From the NCBI GenBank assembly GCA_959604655.1, contig CAUHCL010000018.1, positions 1-24,963 of the forward strand: DNA of 24,963 nt, given 5' to 3'. The DNA is from an uncultured Alistipes sp. (GTDB lineage Bacteria; Bacteroidota; Bacteroidia; Bacteroidales; Rikenellaceae). A model generated the notes under the pieces. The model did no database searches. It was given only the letters and a program-made list of their open reading frames with translations, and was not told where the DNA came from. Numbering within the stretch: position 1 is the stretch's first letter; each line of letters starts with the position of its first letter. Shown one piece after another: positions 1 through 7,778 of this stretch. The translations under genes and the position numbers were made by a program.

Positions 1-24
1 TGCTCGGTGGCTTGACGCAGTGTA

Positions 25-294
25 TTGCAGTCCGTCAGGACTGCGCGGGCCGCAGCCTCGCCCCGCGGAGGCCCGCTGTTGTTCGCAGGTGCTCACATCG
101 CGGTCCCCCGCAGGCTGCTGTCCGAACAACTGCGCCGCGCAGCGGCGTTATCTTCGGCGGCTCGCGCAAAGCGCGCCCCCCCCGCAGCCGCCGAAGATAA
201 ATTTTGTCAGAGATTGTCCGCCTGAGGCTCTTCAGAGCTGCGCAGTTCGCCGCCGCCCCATGCGGCGAACTGCAGGCTGCGTCCGAGAACGCAA
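25..294 (+). repeat. GC-rich dispersed intergenic repeat, copy A
   Basis: This stretch is non-coding and full of inverted repeats. GCAGTCC/GGACTGC (27-44) is followed at once by GCGGGCC/GGCCCGC (45-76), and a perfect 12-bp stem lies at 242-253/262-273. Bases 25-114 closely match the reverse complement of 9221-9307, and 273-292 resembles the reverse complement of 9205-9224, so the two copies share modules in a rearranged order. A run of eight C lies at 176-183. Short frames that overlap it are arginine/proline-rich and look like GC artefacts. Function is unknown; a REP-like or intergenic structured repeat is the most economical reading. It lies past the 3' end of the leftward glycan operon. 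Confidence 0.6.
242..273. repeat. Perfect 12-bp inverted repeat (hairpin)
   Basis: GCAGTTCGCCGC at 242-253 is the exact reverse complement of 262-273, with an 8-base loop. It belongs to repeat copy A; a related but imperfect version starts at 9155 in copy B. No T-run follows on either strand, so a simple intrinsic terminator is unlikely. It could still shape the 3' end of the leftward operon transcript. Confidence 0.55.
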
Positions 295-443
295 GGAAAT
301 AACAAAAACAACATGCAAATTGTTGTAGGATTCAATTATTTGTACTACTGTTGGAGGAAGCGATCTGTCATGACAGGCAGACGCGGGTTTTGTAGCCATA
401 AAACCTGAAAATGTTTTCGTATGCAGATCTAATAATTTGCATA
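295..443. other. Intergenic stretch, no gene seen
   Basis: No convincing coding frame is visible on either strand. It contains a 6-bp hairpin (ACAACA at 308-313 with TGTTGT at 321-326) and a perfect 12-bp palindrome, CTGTCATGACAG, at 365-376. Either could be a protein-binding site, but nothing ties them to a known regulator. Confidence 0.4.
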
Positions 444-653
444 TCAACAATATATCCCCATCAAATTTCCCGCGAATAAACAGTATAGGAACAAAATCAG
501 TATTTCAAGAGATTCTTTGCTTTTCACTTGATTCCATATTCTTGCATCGGGTCACACACCAAGTGTTTTTCGAAGTTCTTTGGGTAGCATACACGATGTA
601 AGTTCCGTATTATACAGGCAAATGAGCCAGCGCAATATATCAAGAATAATCAT
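444..653 (-). pseudogene. Interrupted small ORF at the end of the glycan operon
   Basis: The ATG (653-651) overlaps the wbpB stop codon as TGATG, an arrangement typical of translational coupling. The frame gives 33 residues starting MIILDILRWLICLYNTELT and then meets TGA at 554-552. The same frame continues in coding-like fashion (PDARIWNQVKSKESLEIL and onward) to a second TGA at 446-444, 69 sense codons in all. It may be a decayed last gene of the operon or a genuine 33-residue hydrophobic peptide. I do not recognise the family. Confidence 0.3.
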
Positions 654-1633
654 CACCTGTCATCCCTACCGAAAGAATGGGCACTGAGCGGCAATTTCGC
701 AAGCGGGTGATAGTCGCCTTTCAGACCTATGGGCGTGGCATGGCGTATGTCGCTTACAATCTGAATGCAGTTACGGGCTTCGCTGATGCGGAAGCCCTCG
801 CCATCCAGAATTTTTTGGTAACTCAGGGTGTGAAGTTCGGTAAAGCCTGCGCTGAATTCGAACTCGTTGCCGTCGATGCGGATGGTTCGGTAAGTCCTCT
901 TTTCTCCCTGCACGGCATTTTCGGGCAGACATTCGGCATTGATGCTGAGAAAGTAACGAACGCGCGCTTTTTCAAGTTCCAGATATCCTGCAACGCGGTC
1001 GAAGCTCATCACATGAACGACATTCCGTTTTACAGGGCCGAATATCCACCGGAGCATATCATAGAAATGCACTCCGATATTGGTGGCAATGCCGCCGCTT
1101 TTGCGAACATCGCCCTTCCATGAGGCGTAATACCATTTTCCTCGCGAAGTGATATAGGTCAGATCCACATCATGGATTTTGTCTTCAGGGCCTTCGTCAA
1201 CCTTTTTCTTCAACGCCACGATCGAGTCATGGAGACGCAGTTGCAGGATGGTATATGCTTTATGTCCCGTTTCCCGCTCCAGCTCCAGCAGATCATCGAT
1301 GTTATCGGGATCGAGCACAAGAGGCTTCTCGCATATGACGTCCGTGCCGAGACGCAGTCCGTAACGGATAAAGGCATCGTGTGTATGGTTTGGCGTACAT
1401 ATCGACGTATAGTGCAGCGGGTTGCCGCTCTTCATCTGTTTGGTGCAGAAACGGTCGAACTGTTCGTTTTCGGTAAAGAAATAACATTCGGGGAAAGAAC
1501 TGTCCAAGCGACCGACGCTGTCAAAGCAATCATAAGCGGCCATAAGGTTATTGCCCGTATCGGCAATAGCCTTTATGTGGCGCGGTGCGATGTAACCCGC
1601 CACACCGATCAATGCGAAATTCTTTCCTGCCAT
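653..1633 (-). CDS. wbpB: UDP-GlcNAcA 3-dehydrogenase (WbpB/WlbA family)
   Basis: NAD-dependent Gfo/Idh/MocA-family oxidoreductase. In the WbpA-B-E-D pathway it oxidises C3 of UDP-N-acetylglucosaminuronate to the 3-keto sugar, which WbpE then aminates. The 326-residue length and the N-terminus (NFALIGVAGYIAPRH, residues 5-19) closely match Pseudomonas WbpB and Bordetella WlbA as I remember them. The Rossmann fold is at the N-terminus, the family EKP motif at 102-104, and the substrate-site segment TNIGVHFYDML at 184-194 contains the expected Asn and His. It starts 17 bp after the Stealth gene, so it is probably cotranscribed. Unusually, it is separated from wbpA/D/E by four other genes. Family assignment is strong; the exact uronic acid product is inferred from the neighbours. 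Confidence 0.93.
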   Translation of the reverse strand: MAGKNFALIGVAGYIAPRHIKAIADTGNNLMAAYDCFDSVGRLDSSFPECYFFTENEQFDRFCTKQMKSGNPLHYTSICTPNHTHDAFIRYGLRLGTDVICEKPLVLDPDNIDDLLELERETGHKAYTILQLRLHDSIVALKKKVDEGPEDKIHDVDLTYITSRGKWYYASWKGDVRKSGGIATNIGVHFYDMLRWIFGPVKRNVVHVMSFDRVAGYLELEKARVRYFLSINAECLPENAVQGEKRTYRTIRIDGNEFEFSAGFTELHTLSYQKILDGEGFRISEARNCIQIVSDIRHATPIGLKGDYHPLAKLPLSAHSFGRDDR

Positions 1634-1650
1634 TATTTTCGAGTATTCAG

Positions 1651-2643
1651 TTATTTTTCAAATGATGATTTCTCCGGCAAGATCTTCCGGAAAGCAGCAT
1701 TTATCCGTTCTTTGGCCGCTTCAAAGGAAGATACTTCTCCGTCATTCAAACAAACAATACTTTTCTTCTGGCATTCTATGGTCTTGACGATTTTATCCAA
1801 AGTATCATCCTTTATTGTAAGACAAGCACTGTCTTTTTGTACATTCAATGGTATAAAAGTCCCCTTTGCCAGCTGCCAATAACGTAGTAGCCACGGATTG
1901 ACGTCAGCGATGCTTCTAAATCGTGATGCCGTCGTACGGAGCAGAATATCTTCATGTCGTTCCCATACTTCTTCAAAAGTGGACTTGCGATAACCTTGCG
2001 GAAGGTGATGATCATAAAACCCCGTGATATGAGGCCACGGCAACAAAAGAAATGTGCGCAACAGTTTATTTCCTGCCTGAGGGGAAAACCATTTCCGTAA
2101 ATTATTGCATACCATCTCATATTTATTAAACGATGAATTGATGATACACAAATCACTTACTATGTTATGCGAAAAAAAGCTGTCGGGACTTAAAGCATTG
2201 AATGCCGCCATGTCACATGGCAGTCCCTTCCTGAAAAATCTTTCCTGTTTAACCTTGTCGATCAAGAAGCAGTCATCATCGAATAAAACGAAATGCTCGG
2301 ATAATGATTCTATACGGTGCAGATTCAGGATTATGGGACGCGAACTGAATGTCGGCAGATATTCGCTCGGGATATAATCCGAATGCTTCACGAAGTGCAG
2401 TTTGGGTGCATTCAGATTCAGCCAGTCGGGCACCTGTCCGCAGGAAACGAAATGCACCTTGTTCACCCATGGAGCAAACTTCTCCACACCCCGAAACCAA
2501 TAACGCAGGTTCTCCCAATTACGGTAACGAACATGACGAATATCATCCGTACTTTGACTTTGAGGCAAATAAGAGCGAAACTCTTTCTGCCATATCGGAT
2601 CATTGCTGTCCACCCATGTTATCACAAAATCTATTTTTTCCAT
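1651..2643 (-). CDS. Stealth-family sugar-phosphate transferase
   Basis: A 330-residue cytoplasmic protein with the conserved regions of the Stealth family, which transfer hexose-1-phosphate units during synthesis of phosphate-linked capsular or exopolysaccharides. CR1 is IDFVITWVDSNDP at residues 4-16. CR2 spans about 36-130 and ends in the acidic VLFDDDCFL (119-127). A CR3-like segment with DHHLP lies at 211-215, and a CR4-like CLNDGE at 298-303. No membrane segment or signal peptide is visible. It lies 3 bp after the formyltransferase and 17 bp before wbpB, inside the operon. It is more AT-rich than wbpA/B/E. It is the only glycosyl- or phosphosugar-transferase in the window, so it probably builds a phosphodiester link in the surface polymer. 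The donor sugar cannot be read from the sequence. Confidence 0.85.
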   Translation of the reverse strand: MEKIDFVITWVDSNDPIWQKEFRSYLPQSQSTDDIRHVRYRNWENLRYWFRGVEKFAPWVNKVHFVSCGQVPDWLNLNAPKLHFVKHSDYIPSEYLPTFSSRPIILNLHRIESLSEHFVLFDDDCFLIDKVKQERFFRKGLPCDMAAFNALSPDSFFSHNIVSDLCIINSSFNKYEMVCNNLRKWFSPQAGNKLLRTFLLLPWPHITGFYDHHLPQGYRKSTFEEVWERHEDILLRTTASRFRSIADVNPWLLRYWQLAKGTFIPLNVQKDSACLTIKDDTLDKIVKTIECQKKSIVCLNDGEVSSFEAAKERINAAFRKILPEKSSFEK

Positions 2644-2646
2644 ATA

Positions 2647-3333
2647 TTACACAACCTCCTTTGCGTAATCCTTTTTATATTGCTCGAACATCTCCATAAG
2701 ATTCTCCTCAATACTTTGGGGCATTCTTTTATGTATCCCATAGTTTTCAGCGAAGACCGTCTTCAAATGCCTGTCATCGCTTTTTTCTATCGCCTCAACC
2801 AACATCGAGACTTCATTTTCATAGACTCTCTGCGCAACGGAATGAAATGTATCCGTTTTATAAATATCGATAATCCTTCTTTCAATGATCTTTCCCGCAT
2901 CTATTTCCCCTCCCAATAAATGTGTGGTCACACCCACAGGCTGTTTTTCCGCTATTGCCCATTTAAAGGCATCAAGCCCTCTGCAATTAGGGATATACCC
3001 GGGATGGGCATTGATGATAATATATTTGTCAACAAACTCTTTAGGCAATATACCTGCACCTGCAAGCAGTACAATCCGTTCTTTATCTATATTGAAGGAT
3101 TCCAACTCTCCCTGTTCATACCGATACCCCAAGTTAAAACATAATTCGCCTATTTCCGGAATTTGAAAATTCATTTCGGGGCGATGCCGAATTATCGGAG
3201 AGTGCTTCTTCTGATAATGGAAAGGAATCGCATACACCTCTACATCCGTATATCCATTCGCCTTCAACAAACTTAGTACATCATAAGTTTTCCTATGCTT
3301 TACAGGGTATGTCAGAACAGCTATTTTCTTCAT
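2647..3333 (-). CDS. Formyltransferase-family protein (probable sugar N-formyltransferase)
   Basis: A 228-residue protein of the PurN/FMT formyltransferase fold, which uses 10-formyl-tetrahydrofolate. The catalytic Asn-His-Asp triad is visible: N108 and H110 in IINAHPGYIPNCRGLDAF, and D145 in GGEIDAGKII. The numbering is almost identical to that of PurN. PurN and tRNA formyltransferase are housekeeping enzymes. The position here, overlapping the flippase gene by 4 bp (ATGA) and 3 bp upstream of the Stealth gene, suggests formylation of an amino sugar in the surface glycan, as in VioF/WbkC-type enzymes. A plausible substrate is the 3-amino group made by WbpE, in competition with WbpD acetylation, but this is inference. 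Confidence 0.8.
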   Translation of the reverse strand: MKKIAVLTYPVKHRKTYDVLSLLKANGYTDVEVYAIPFHYQKKHSPIIRHRPEMNFQIPEIGELCFNLGYRYEQGELESFNIDKERIVLLAGAGILPKEFVDKYIIINAHPGYIPNCRGLDAFKWAIAEKQPVGVTTHLLGGEIDAGKIIERRIIDIYKTDTFHSVAQRVYENEVSMLVEAIEKSDDRHLKTVFAENYGIHKRMPQSIEENLMEMFEQYKKDYAKEVV

Positions 3334-4601
3334 CGCAACGCTTTTCTCAAAATATACATTACAAAGATAATAGAAAGAATATATTGAACGGTAAGGGCGA
3401 GGCTGTAAATGACAATGGCAGTGTCAACGGAAAAATTGTAGAAGTAGGATATAAAGAGACTCGATGCTACAATCACGATACGCGACACTTCGAGCCGTAA
3501 TACGAGTTTTTGTTGCTCGAACACATTGAATATGCCATCGCTTATCGGGCTGTATACAAACCGAAATACCAAATAGAAGCAGAGATAGCGGGCAAAAGTT
3601 CCCGATTGAGTCCATTCGGCACCGAAGAAGGTTCGGAATATCCAAGGCCCGAAGCAGATGATAAGCGCAAAGGGGATAAGGCTGATTACAAACAGTCTTA
3701 TCATTATACGTACCGTAAGAGAGTATATCTCCTTGCCGTTGTTCCTCCCCAACGATGCTATCTCACCATAGAACGCCTTTCCCACCGACGTGCATGCGAA
3801 TGAAACGGGAGCAGACAACATAGCCATGGCCAAACTTATACGGCCTGTTGTGACGGTACCGAAATGCCATGCGAAATAAAGGATGGGAAGACTTCCCGCA
3901 GCCGTAAGAAGTATTTGGGAAGGAACCCTGTATAACGGGAAAGCGATGTATCTTTTAAGTACAAAACCGATTCTTCGCCGCGTCACATAGCGTACGCCCC
4001 ATTTCAGCCTATTCCAATAGGTGCGTATATATAAAGTTAGTCCTCCGCTTTCAGCCAGGATGTTTCCTATCAGCAATCCCCTTACATCGAAGCGGAACAG
4101 TCCGAGAACTATTTTGGTCAATACCCCGATTGCCTTTTGAACAACCGTGACTTTAGCAATGGTCGAAAAGTCCCGATATCGGGTGGAATAATACGACAAG
4201 GTCTCAGATATTCCATAAAGGAAAAATGCCAGCGGAATAAAACACCAAAAAGCGTCTATGTTCTCGGAAGAGAAAAACGAAAGAATCGGCGAATGGAAAA
4301 AGACGAGGACGATACCGATAATCACGGTATTGACGACAAGTATAAGAAGACATGCGGCCAATGAATTGATGCCGATCTTTTCATTGGAATGCAACGGAAT
4401 GGCGAGCGTATATCTGAGCGTACAGAACGGATAGCACAAGGCACACAAAGATGCAAAGACCGCAAGTATTCCGAAGTCAGACGGCGTGTATAGTCGTGTG
4501 ATGATCGGCGCAGCCATGAATCCGATGACTCTGCCGATACCCTCTCCCGATATGAGTTTGAGGATATTCCTGAAAAGAGTATTTTCCGCATCGGATTTCA
4601 T
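3330..4601 (-). CDS. Wzx-type polysaccharide flippase
   Basis: A 423-residue, strongly hydrophobic protein with about 12 predicted membrane spans. Its N-terminus (SGEGIGRVIGFMAAPIITRL, then YTPSDFGILAVF) is typical of MOP-superfamily polysaccharide exporters. Such proteins flip undecaprenyl-pyrophosphate-linked repeat units across the inner membrane. It lies 39 bp downstream of wbpE and overlaps the formyltransferase start by 4 bp, which indicates translational coupling. No Wzy polymerase is visible in the window. It is more AT-rich than wbpA/B/E, as expected of laterally exchanged capsule genes. Confidence 0.87.
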   Translation of the reverse strand: MKSDAENTLFRNILKLISGEGIGRVIGFMAAPIITRLYTPSDFGILAVFASLCALCYPFCTLRYTLAIPLHSNEKIGINSLAACLLILVVNTVIIGIVLVFFHSPILSFFSSENIDAFWCFIPLAFFLYGISETLSYYSTRYRDFSTIAKVTVVQKAIGVLTKIVLGLFRFDVRGLLIGNILAESGGLTLYIRTYWNRLKWGVRYVTRRRIGFVLKRYIAFPLYRVPSQILLTAAGSLPILYFAWHFGTVTTGRISLAMAMLSAPVSFACTSVGKAFYGEIASLGRNNGKEIYSLTVRIMIRLFVISLIPFALIICFGPWIFRTFFGAEWTQSGTFARYLCFYLVFRFVYSPISDGIFNVFEQQKLVLRLEVSRIVIVASSLFISYFYNFSVDTAIVIYSLALTVQYILSIIFVMYILRKALR

Positions 4602-4640
4602 GTTTTACAGACCAGTTTTACCGTTTATTCGAGTACCGCC

Positions 4641-5783
4641 CTATTTAATCCTTTTCCCGCGACAAAGGAAGGCTTTGATCGAGTTGCATACTTCATCGAT
4701 TTCCTCCAATGCAATATAAGGGTGCATCGGCAGGGAGAGGACAGTCTCGCACAATCTGTCGGCAACCGTACAGTCCGACTCGGGCAGCCCTCGGTTCACG
4801 TATGCCGTCTGCCGACGCATCGGAGTCGGATAGTAAACCATCGACGGGATTCCTTGCCTTTCGAGATATGCCTGCAATCCGTCACGTTCGGTTTTGTTGT
4901 TCAGTTTGACGGTGTACTGTGCCCAACTCGACAGTAACCCGTCAGGGACAACGGGTGTCTCCACGATGTCTGTCAAACGGGCAGTATATTCCGCCGCAGC
5001 TCTGTTGACAGCCGCGAGTTCTTCGGCAAAGGTCCTCAGCTTGACTCGAAGGATGGAGGCCTGAATGGCATCCAGGCGCGAGTTCATTCCTATACGGACA
5101 TTTTCGTATTTGGAAGCGCCTTTTCCGTGCATGCGGTATGAGTCCATCAGCGCGGCCCATTCATCGTTGTCGGTGAAACAAGCCCCTCCGTCACCGTAGC
5201 ATCCGAGAGGTTTGCTCGGAAAAAACGAAGTGGTCGAGATATCGCCGAACGAACAGTTGCGTTTCCCGTCGAGAGCACCTCCGAACCCTTGGGCGCCGTC
5301 TTCAAGTATAAGCAGCCCGTGATTGTCGGCAATTTTTCGGATTGCAGGATAATTTGCGGGAAGCCCGAACAGGTCAACCGTAATTATGACTTTCGGAACC
5401 GATTCCCCTTTCCGCAACGTCGCTTCGATTTTATTCTCAAGATCCGCCGAGTCTATATTGAATGTTTCGCGGTCCACATCGACAAAGACAGGAGTCGCTC
5501 CCTCCAATGATACCGCTTCTGCCGAGGCAAAGAATGTGAAATCGGGGACGAACACGGCATCTCCCCGTCTAATGCCCCATGCTTTGAGTGCAAGCGTCAA
5601 GGCATCGGTACCACTGGCGCACGATATGCAATGTCTCGTTCCTACATAGTCGGCAAGCTCCCTTTCAAGTTCCTGCACCTGAGGCCCCATTATATAGGCA
5701 CCCGAGGCCGCCGTATCGAGTATGGCCTTGTCCATGTCTGTCCTCAAGACCCGATATTGCCGTTTCAAATCCTTGAATTGCAT
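4641..5783 (-). CDS. wbpE: UDP-3-keto-GlcNAcA aminotransferase (WbpE/WlbC, DegT family)
   Basis: PLP-dependent DegT/DnrJ/EryC1/StrS aminotransferase. It converts the 3-keto product of WbpB into UDP-GlcNAc(3NH2)A, normally with glutamate as amino donor. Numbered from the ATG at 5783, the PLP-binding Lys is K191 in SFFPSKPLG, the ring-contacting Asp is D162 in ILEDGAQG, and SGTDA (58-62) binds the phosphate. The 380-residue length fits the family. A GTG at 5804 would add seven residues and overlap wbpD. I prefer the ATG at 5783 because MQFKDLKRQY is the family's usual N-terminus and it leaves a 2-bp gap to wbpD. Confidence 0.93.
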   Translation of the reverse strand: MQFKDLKRQYRVLRTDMDKAILDTAASGAYIMGPQVQELERELADYVGTRHCISCASGTDALTLALKAWGIRRGDAVFVPDFTFFASAEAVSLEGATPVFVDVDRETFNIDSADLENKIEATLRKGESVPKVIITVDLFGLPANYPAIRKIADNHGLLILEDGAQGFGGALDGKRNCSFGDISTTSFFPSKPLGCYGDGGACFTDNDEWAALMDSYRMHGKGASKYENVRIGMNSRLDAIQASILRVKLRTFAEELAAVNRAAAEYTARLTDIVETPVVPDGLLSSWAQYTVKLNNKTERDGLQAYLERQGIPSMVYYPTPMRRQTAYVNRGLPESDCTVADRLCETVLSLPMHPYIALEEIDEVCNSIKAFLCRGKRIK

Positions 5784-5785
5784 AG

Positions 5786-6349
5786 TCAATGCTTCTTTAG
5801 GCACTCTCCGTCAAGCGAATACTCTCTGCCGCACGGGCATTTCAAGGTTTCGTCGAGCCGTCGCCCGCATTCGCACACCCATCCTATCTGTCGGGCAGGC
5901 ACACCGGCCATAAGTGCATAGTCCTTGACATCTTTTGTCACCACGGCACCTGCGGCTACCATTGCACTGCGACCTACGGTATGGCCGCAGATTACAGTAC
6001 AGTTCGCCCCTAACGAAGCTCCCTCTTTGATGAGCGTTTTGACATATACGCCATGCACAGGGAAATGCGCACGCGGAGTTATTACGTTAGTAAACACGCA
6101 CGACGGACCGCAGAATACATTGTCTTCGATCTCAATGCCCTCATATACCGATACATTGTTCTGAATACGCACCCCGTTACCGATCCTGGCATTGTTGCCT
6201 ACATTCACGTTCTGCCCCAAGGAGCAATTGCGTCCTATTGAGGCGCCTGCCTGCACGTGGCAGAAATGCCATATTTTCGTGCCGTCGCCCACGGTAACAT
6301 TTTCGTCAATATAGCTTGACGGATGTACAAAATAATTCCTGTCTTCCAT
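5786..6349 (-). CDS. wbpD: UDP-GlcNAc(3NH2)A N-acetyltransferase (WbpD/WlbB)
   Basis: Left-handed beta-helix acetyltransferase of 187 residues. Hexapeptide repeats run from about residue 18 to 90 (VTVGDGTKIWHF, SLGQNVNVGNNARIGNGV) and resume at about 106-140. It acetylates the 3-amino group made by WbpE, giving UDP-GlcNAc(3NAc)A, with acetyl-CoA as donor. The C-terminus carries paired cysteines CEC (159-161) and CPC (171-173), a small zinc-ribbon-like tail also seen in some relatives. It is 9 bp from wbpA and 2 bp from wbpE, in the order of a tightly packed operon. Confidence 0.93.
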   Translation of the reverse strand: MEDRNYFVHPSSYIDENVTVGDGTKIWHFCHVQAGASIGRNCSLGQNVNVGNNARIGNGVRIQNNVSVYEGIEIEDNVFCGPSCVFTNVITPRAHFPVHGVYVKTLIKEGASLGANCTVICGHTVGRSAMVAAGAVVTKDVKDYALMAGVPARQIGWVCECGRRLDETLKCPCGREYSLDGECLKKH

Positions 6350-6358
6350 ATCGGAGGT

Positions 6359-7759
6359 CTAAAGCAGTTCTATGTTGCTTCTGTCAGCAAACTCCCGGGT
6401 AGCGTTCCTCGTGTCGAAAACGACCTTCGCATGGCGCACGATGAATTCGTAATCCACATGGCCGTGGGGGGGGGTGACAATGACCACCATATCGACGCTT
6501 CGGATAAGTTCGGCCGTCAGCTCCTTCTCTCCATCATGCACTTCGCCGCGGTGGAGGAATTCGGGAATATGCGGGTCGAAAAACTTGACGTCGGCCCCTT
6601 CCCTGCGCAGCCTCTCGATTATACGGATTGCCGGAGACTCGCGACTGTCGTCGATATCCGACTTGTAGGCGATGCCGAGTACGAGTATTCTTGAACCGTA
6701 GAGCGACTTGCGGAAACGGCGGCCGAGTATCTCTTCGATACGCTCCACACAGTATGCTGGCATACGGTCGTTGACCTGCGTCGATGCCTCTATCGTCGAA
6801 AAACGGAAGCCGTACGCATCCGCCTTATAATTCAGGAAACAGGGATCGATCGGGATGCAGTGGCCGCCTATTCCGGGACCGGGATAGAACGGGGCGAACC
6901 CGAAAGGCTTGGTTTTCGCGGCCTCTATAACCTCCCATACGTCGATGCCCATCTTGTTACAGAAGACGGCGAACTCGTTGACCAATCCGATATTGACGTT
7001 GCGGTAGGCGTTCTCCAGCATTTTGGCCATTTCGGCCACGGCGGGAGAAGAGGCTCGGAAAACCTTATTCTCCAACACCGCCTCATACATGGCAGAAATA
7101 AGTTCGCAGGCATCAACTCCGAGACCTCCCACCACTTTGGGGATATTCTTGGTTTTATAGGTTGCGTTGCCCGGATCGATACGCTCGGGAGAGAACCCGA
7201 GCCAGAAGTCCTCGCCGCATTTCAGACCCGATGATTCGAGGATCGGTTTCACGAGCTCTTCGGTGGTGCCCGGATAAGAGGTCGACTCAAGAACCACCAT
7301 CATCCCTTTGCGGAGATGTTCCGCGATCGATCTTACCGATGACTCCACATGGCTGATGTCAGGCTGTCGATGCTCGTCCAGCGGTGTGGGCACACAAATA
7401 GCCACGAAATCAACCTTGCCGATTTCGCCGAAATCCGTCGTAGCGGCAAGCATACCTTTCCCGACAAGCATTTTCAAGTCGGAGTCGGCTACATCTCCGA
7501 TATAGTTGCGGCCTTGATTGACCGAATCGACCTTCTCTTTCTTAACATCGAAGCCTATGGTCCTGAATCCGGATTTCGCTATCTCTACTGCCAACGGCAA
7601 TCCGACATAGCCAAGACCTATAACTCCTGCTACGATTTCCCGATCGGCAATTTTCTTCAATAGAATTTCCCTGATACTATCCGATTGTCTGTGATCCATT
7701 TCTCCATTCTCGAAGACCGAACTCGACGGCAGAGTCTCAGGACTGCCGCTCGCATCCAT
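6359..7759 (-). CDS. wbpA: UDP-N-acetylglucosamine 6-dehydrogenase (WbpA)
   Basis: NAD-dependent nucleotide-sugar dehydrogenase, the first step of the pathway: UDP-GlcNAc to UDP-GlcNAcA by two oxidations at C6. Numbered from 7759, the Rossmann motif GVIGLGYVGLPLA is at 45-57, the catalytic Cys is C301 in GIGGHCIPIDP, and the C-terminal UDP-binding domain begins at about 355. An ATG at 7699 (residue 21, preceded by GGAG) gives a 446-residue protein closer to family length. The ATG at 7759 is kept here because an AGGTG lies 7 bp upstream of it. The choice is open. Codons 429-432 (Thr-Pro-Pro-His) contain nine consecutive C, a possible slippage site that would alter the last 35 or so residues. 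First gene of the leftward operon. Confidence 0.93.
   Translation of the reverse strand: MDASGSPETLPSSSVFENGEMDHRQSDSIREILLKKIADREIVAGVIGLGYVGLPLAVEIAKSGFRTIGFDVKKEKVDSVNQGRNYIGDVADSDLKMLVGKGMLAATTDFGEIGKVDFVAICVPTPLDEHRQPDISHVESSVRSIAEHLRKGMMVVLESTSYPGTTEELVKPILESSGLKCGEDFWLGFSPERIDPGNATYKTKNIPKVVGGLGVDACELISAMYEAVLENKVFRASSPAVAEMAKMLENAYRNVNIGLVNEFAVFCNKMGIDVWEVIEAAKTKPFGFAPFYPGPGIGGHCIPIDPCFLNYKADAYGFRFSTIEASTQVNDRMPAYCVERIEEILGRRFRKSLYGSRILVLGIAYKSDIDDSRESPAIRIIERLRREGADVKFFDPHIPEFLHRGEVHDGEKELTAELIRSVDMVVIVTPPHGHVDYEFIVRHAKVVFDTRNATREFADRSNIELL
6466..6474 (-). repeat. Nine-base C homopolymer inside wbpA
   Basis: On the coding strand, codons 429-432 of wbpA read ACC CCC CCC CAC, a run of nine C. 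The frame is intact in this sequence. A gain or loss of one base would replace roughly the last 35 residues. Synonymous Pro codons could avoid the run, so its retention may be meaningful or may be chance. Confidence 0.6.
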
Positions 7760-7770
7760 CTTTACACCTG

Positions 7771-7778
7771 CAAAATTA
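7771..7778 (-). promoter_or_regulatory. Candidate -7 element upstream of wbpA
   Basis: The minus strand reads TAATTTTG here, a match to the Bacteroidetes -7 consensus TAnnTTTG. Transcription would begin near 7764. That leaves about 5 nt before the 7759 ATG or about 65 nt before the 7699 ATG, mildly favouring the latter. No good TTG -33 element lies at the usual distance. A second match, TAGTTTTG, lies at 7846-7853, also without a -33 partner. Confidence 0.3.

Noticed and set aside
20..328. Overlapping short frames in the first 330 bases
   Set aside because: They are Arg/Pro/Ala-rich readings of the GC-rich repeat, and similar peptides appear in copy B only because the DNA is repeated.
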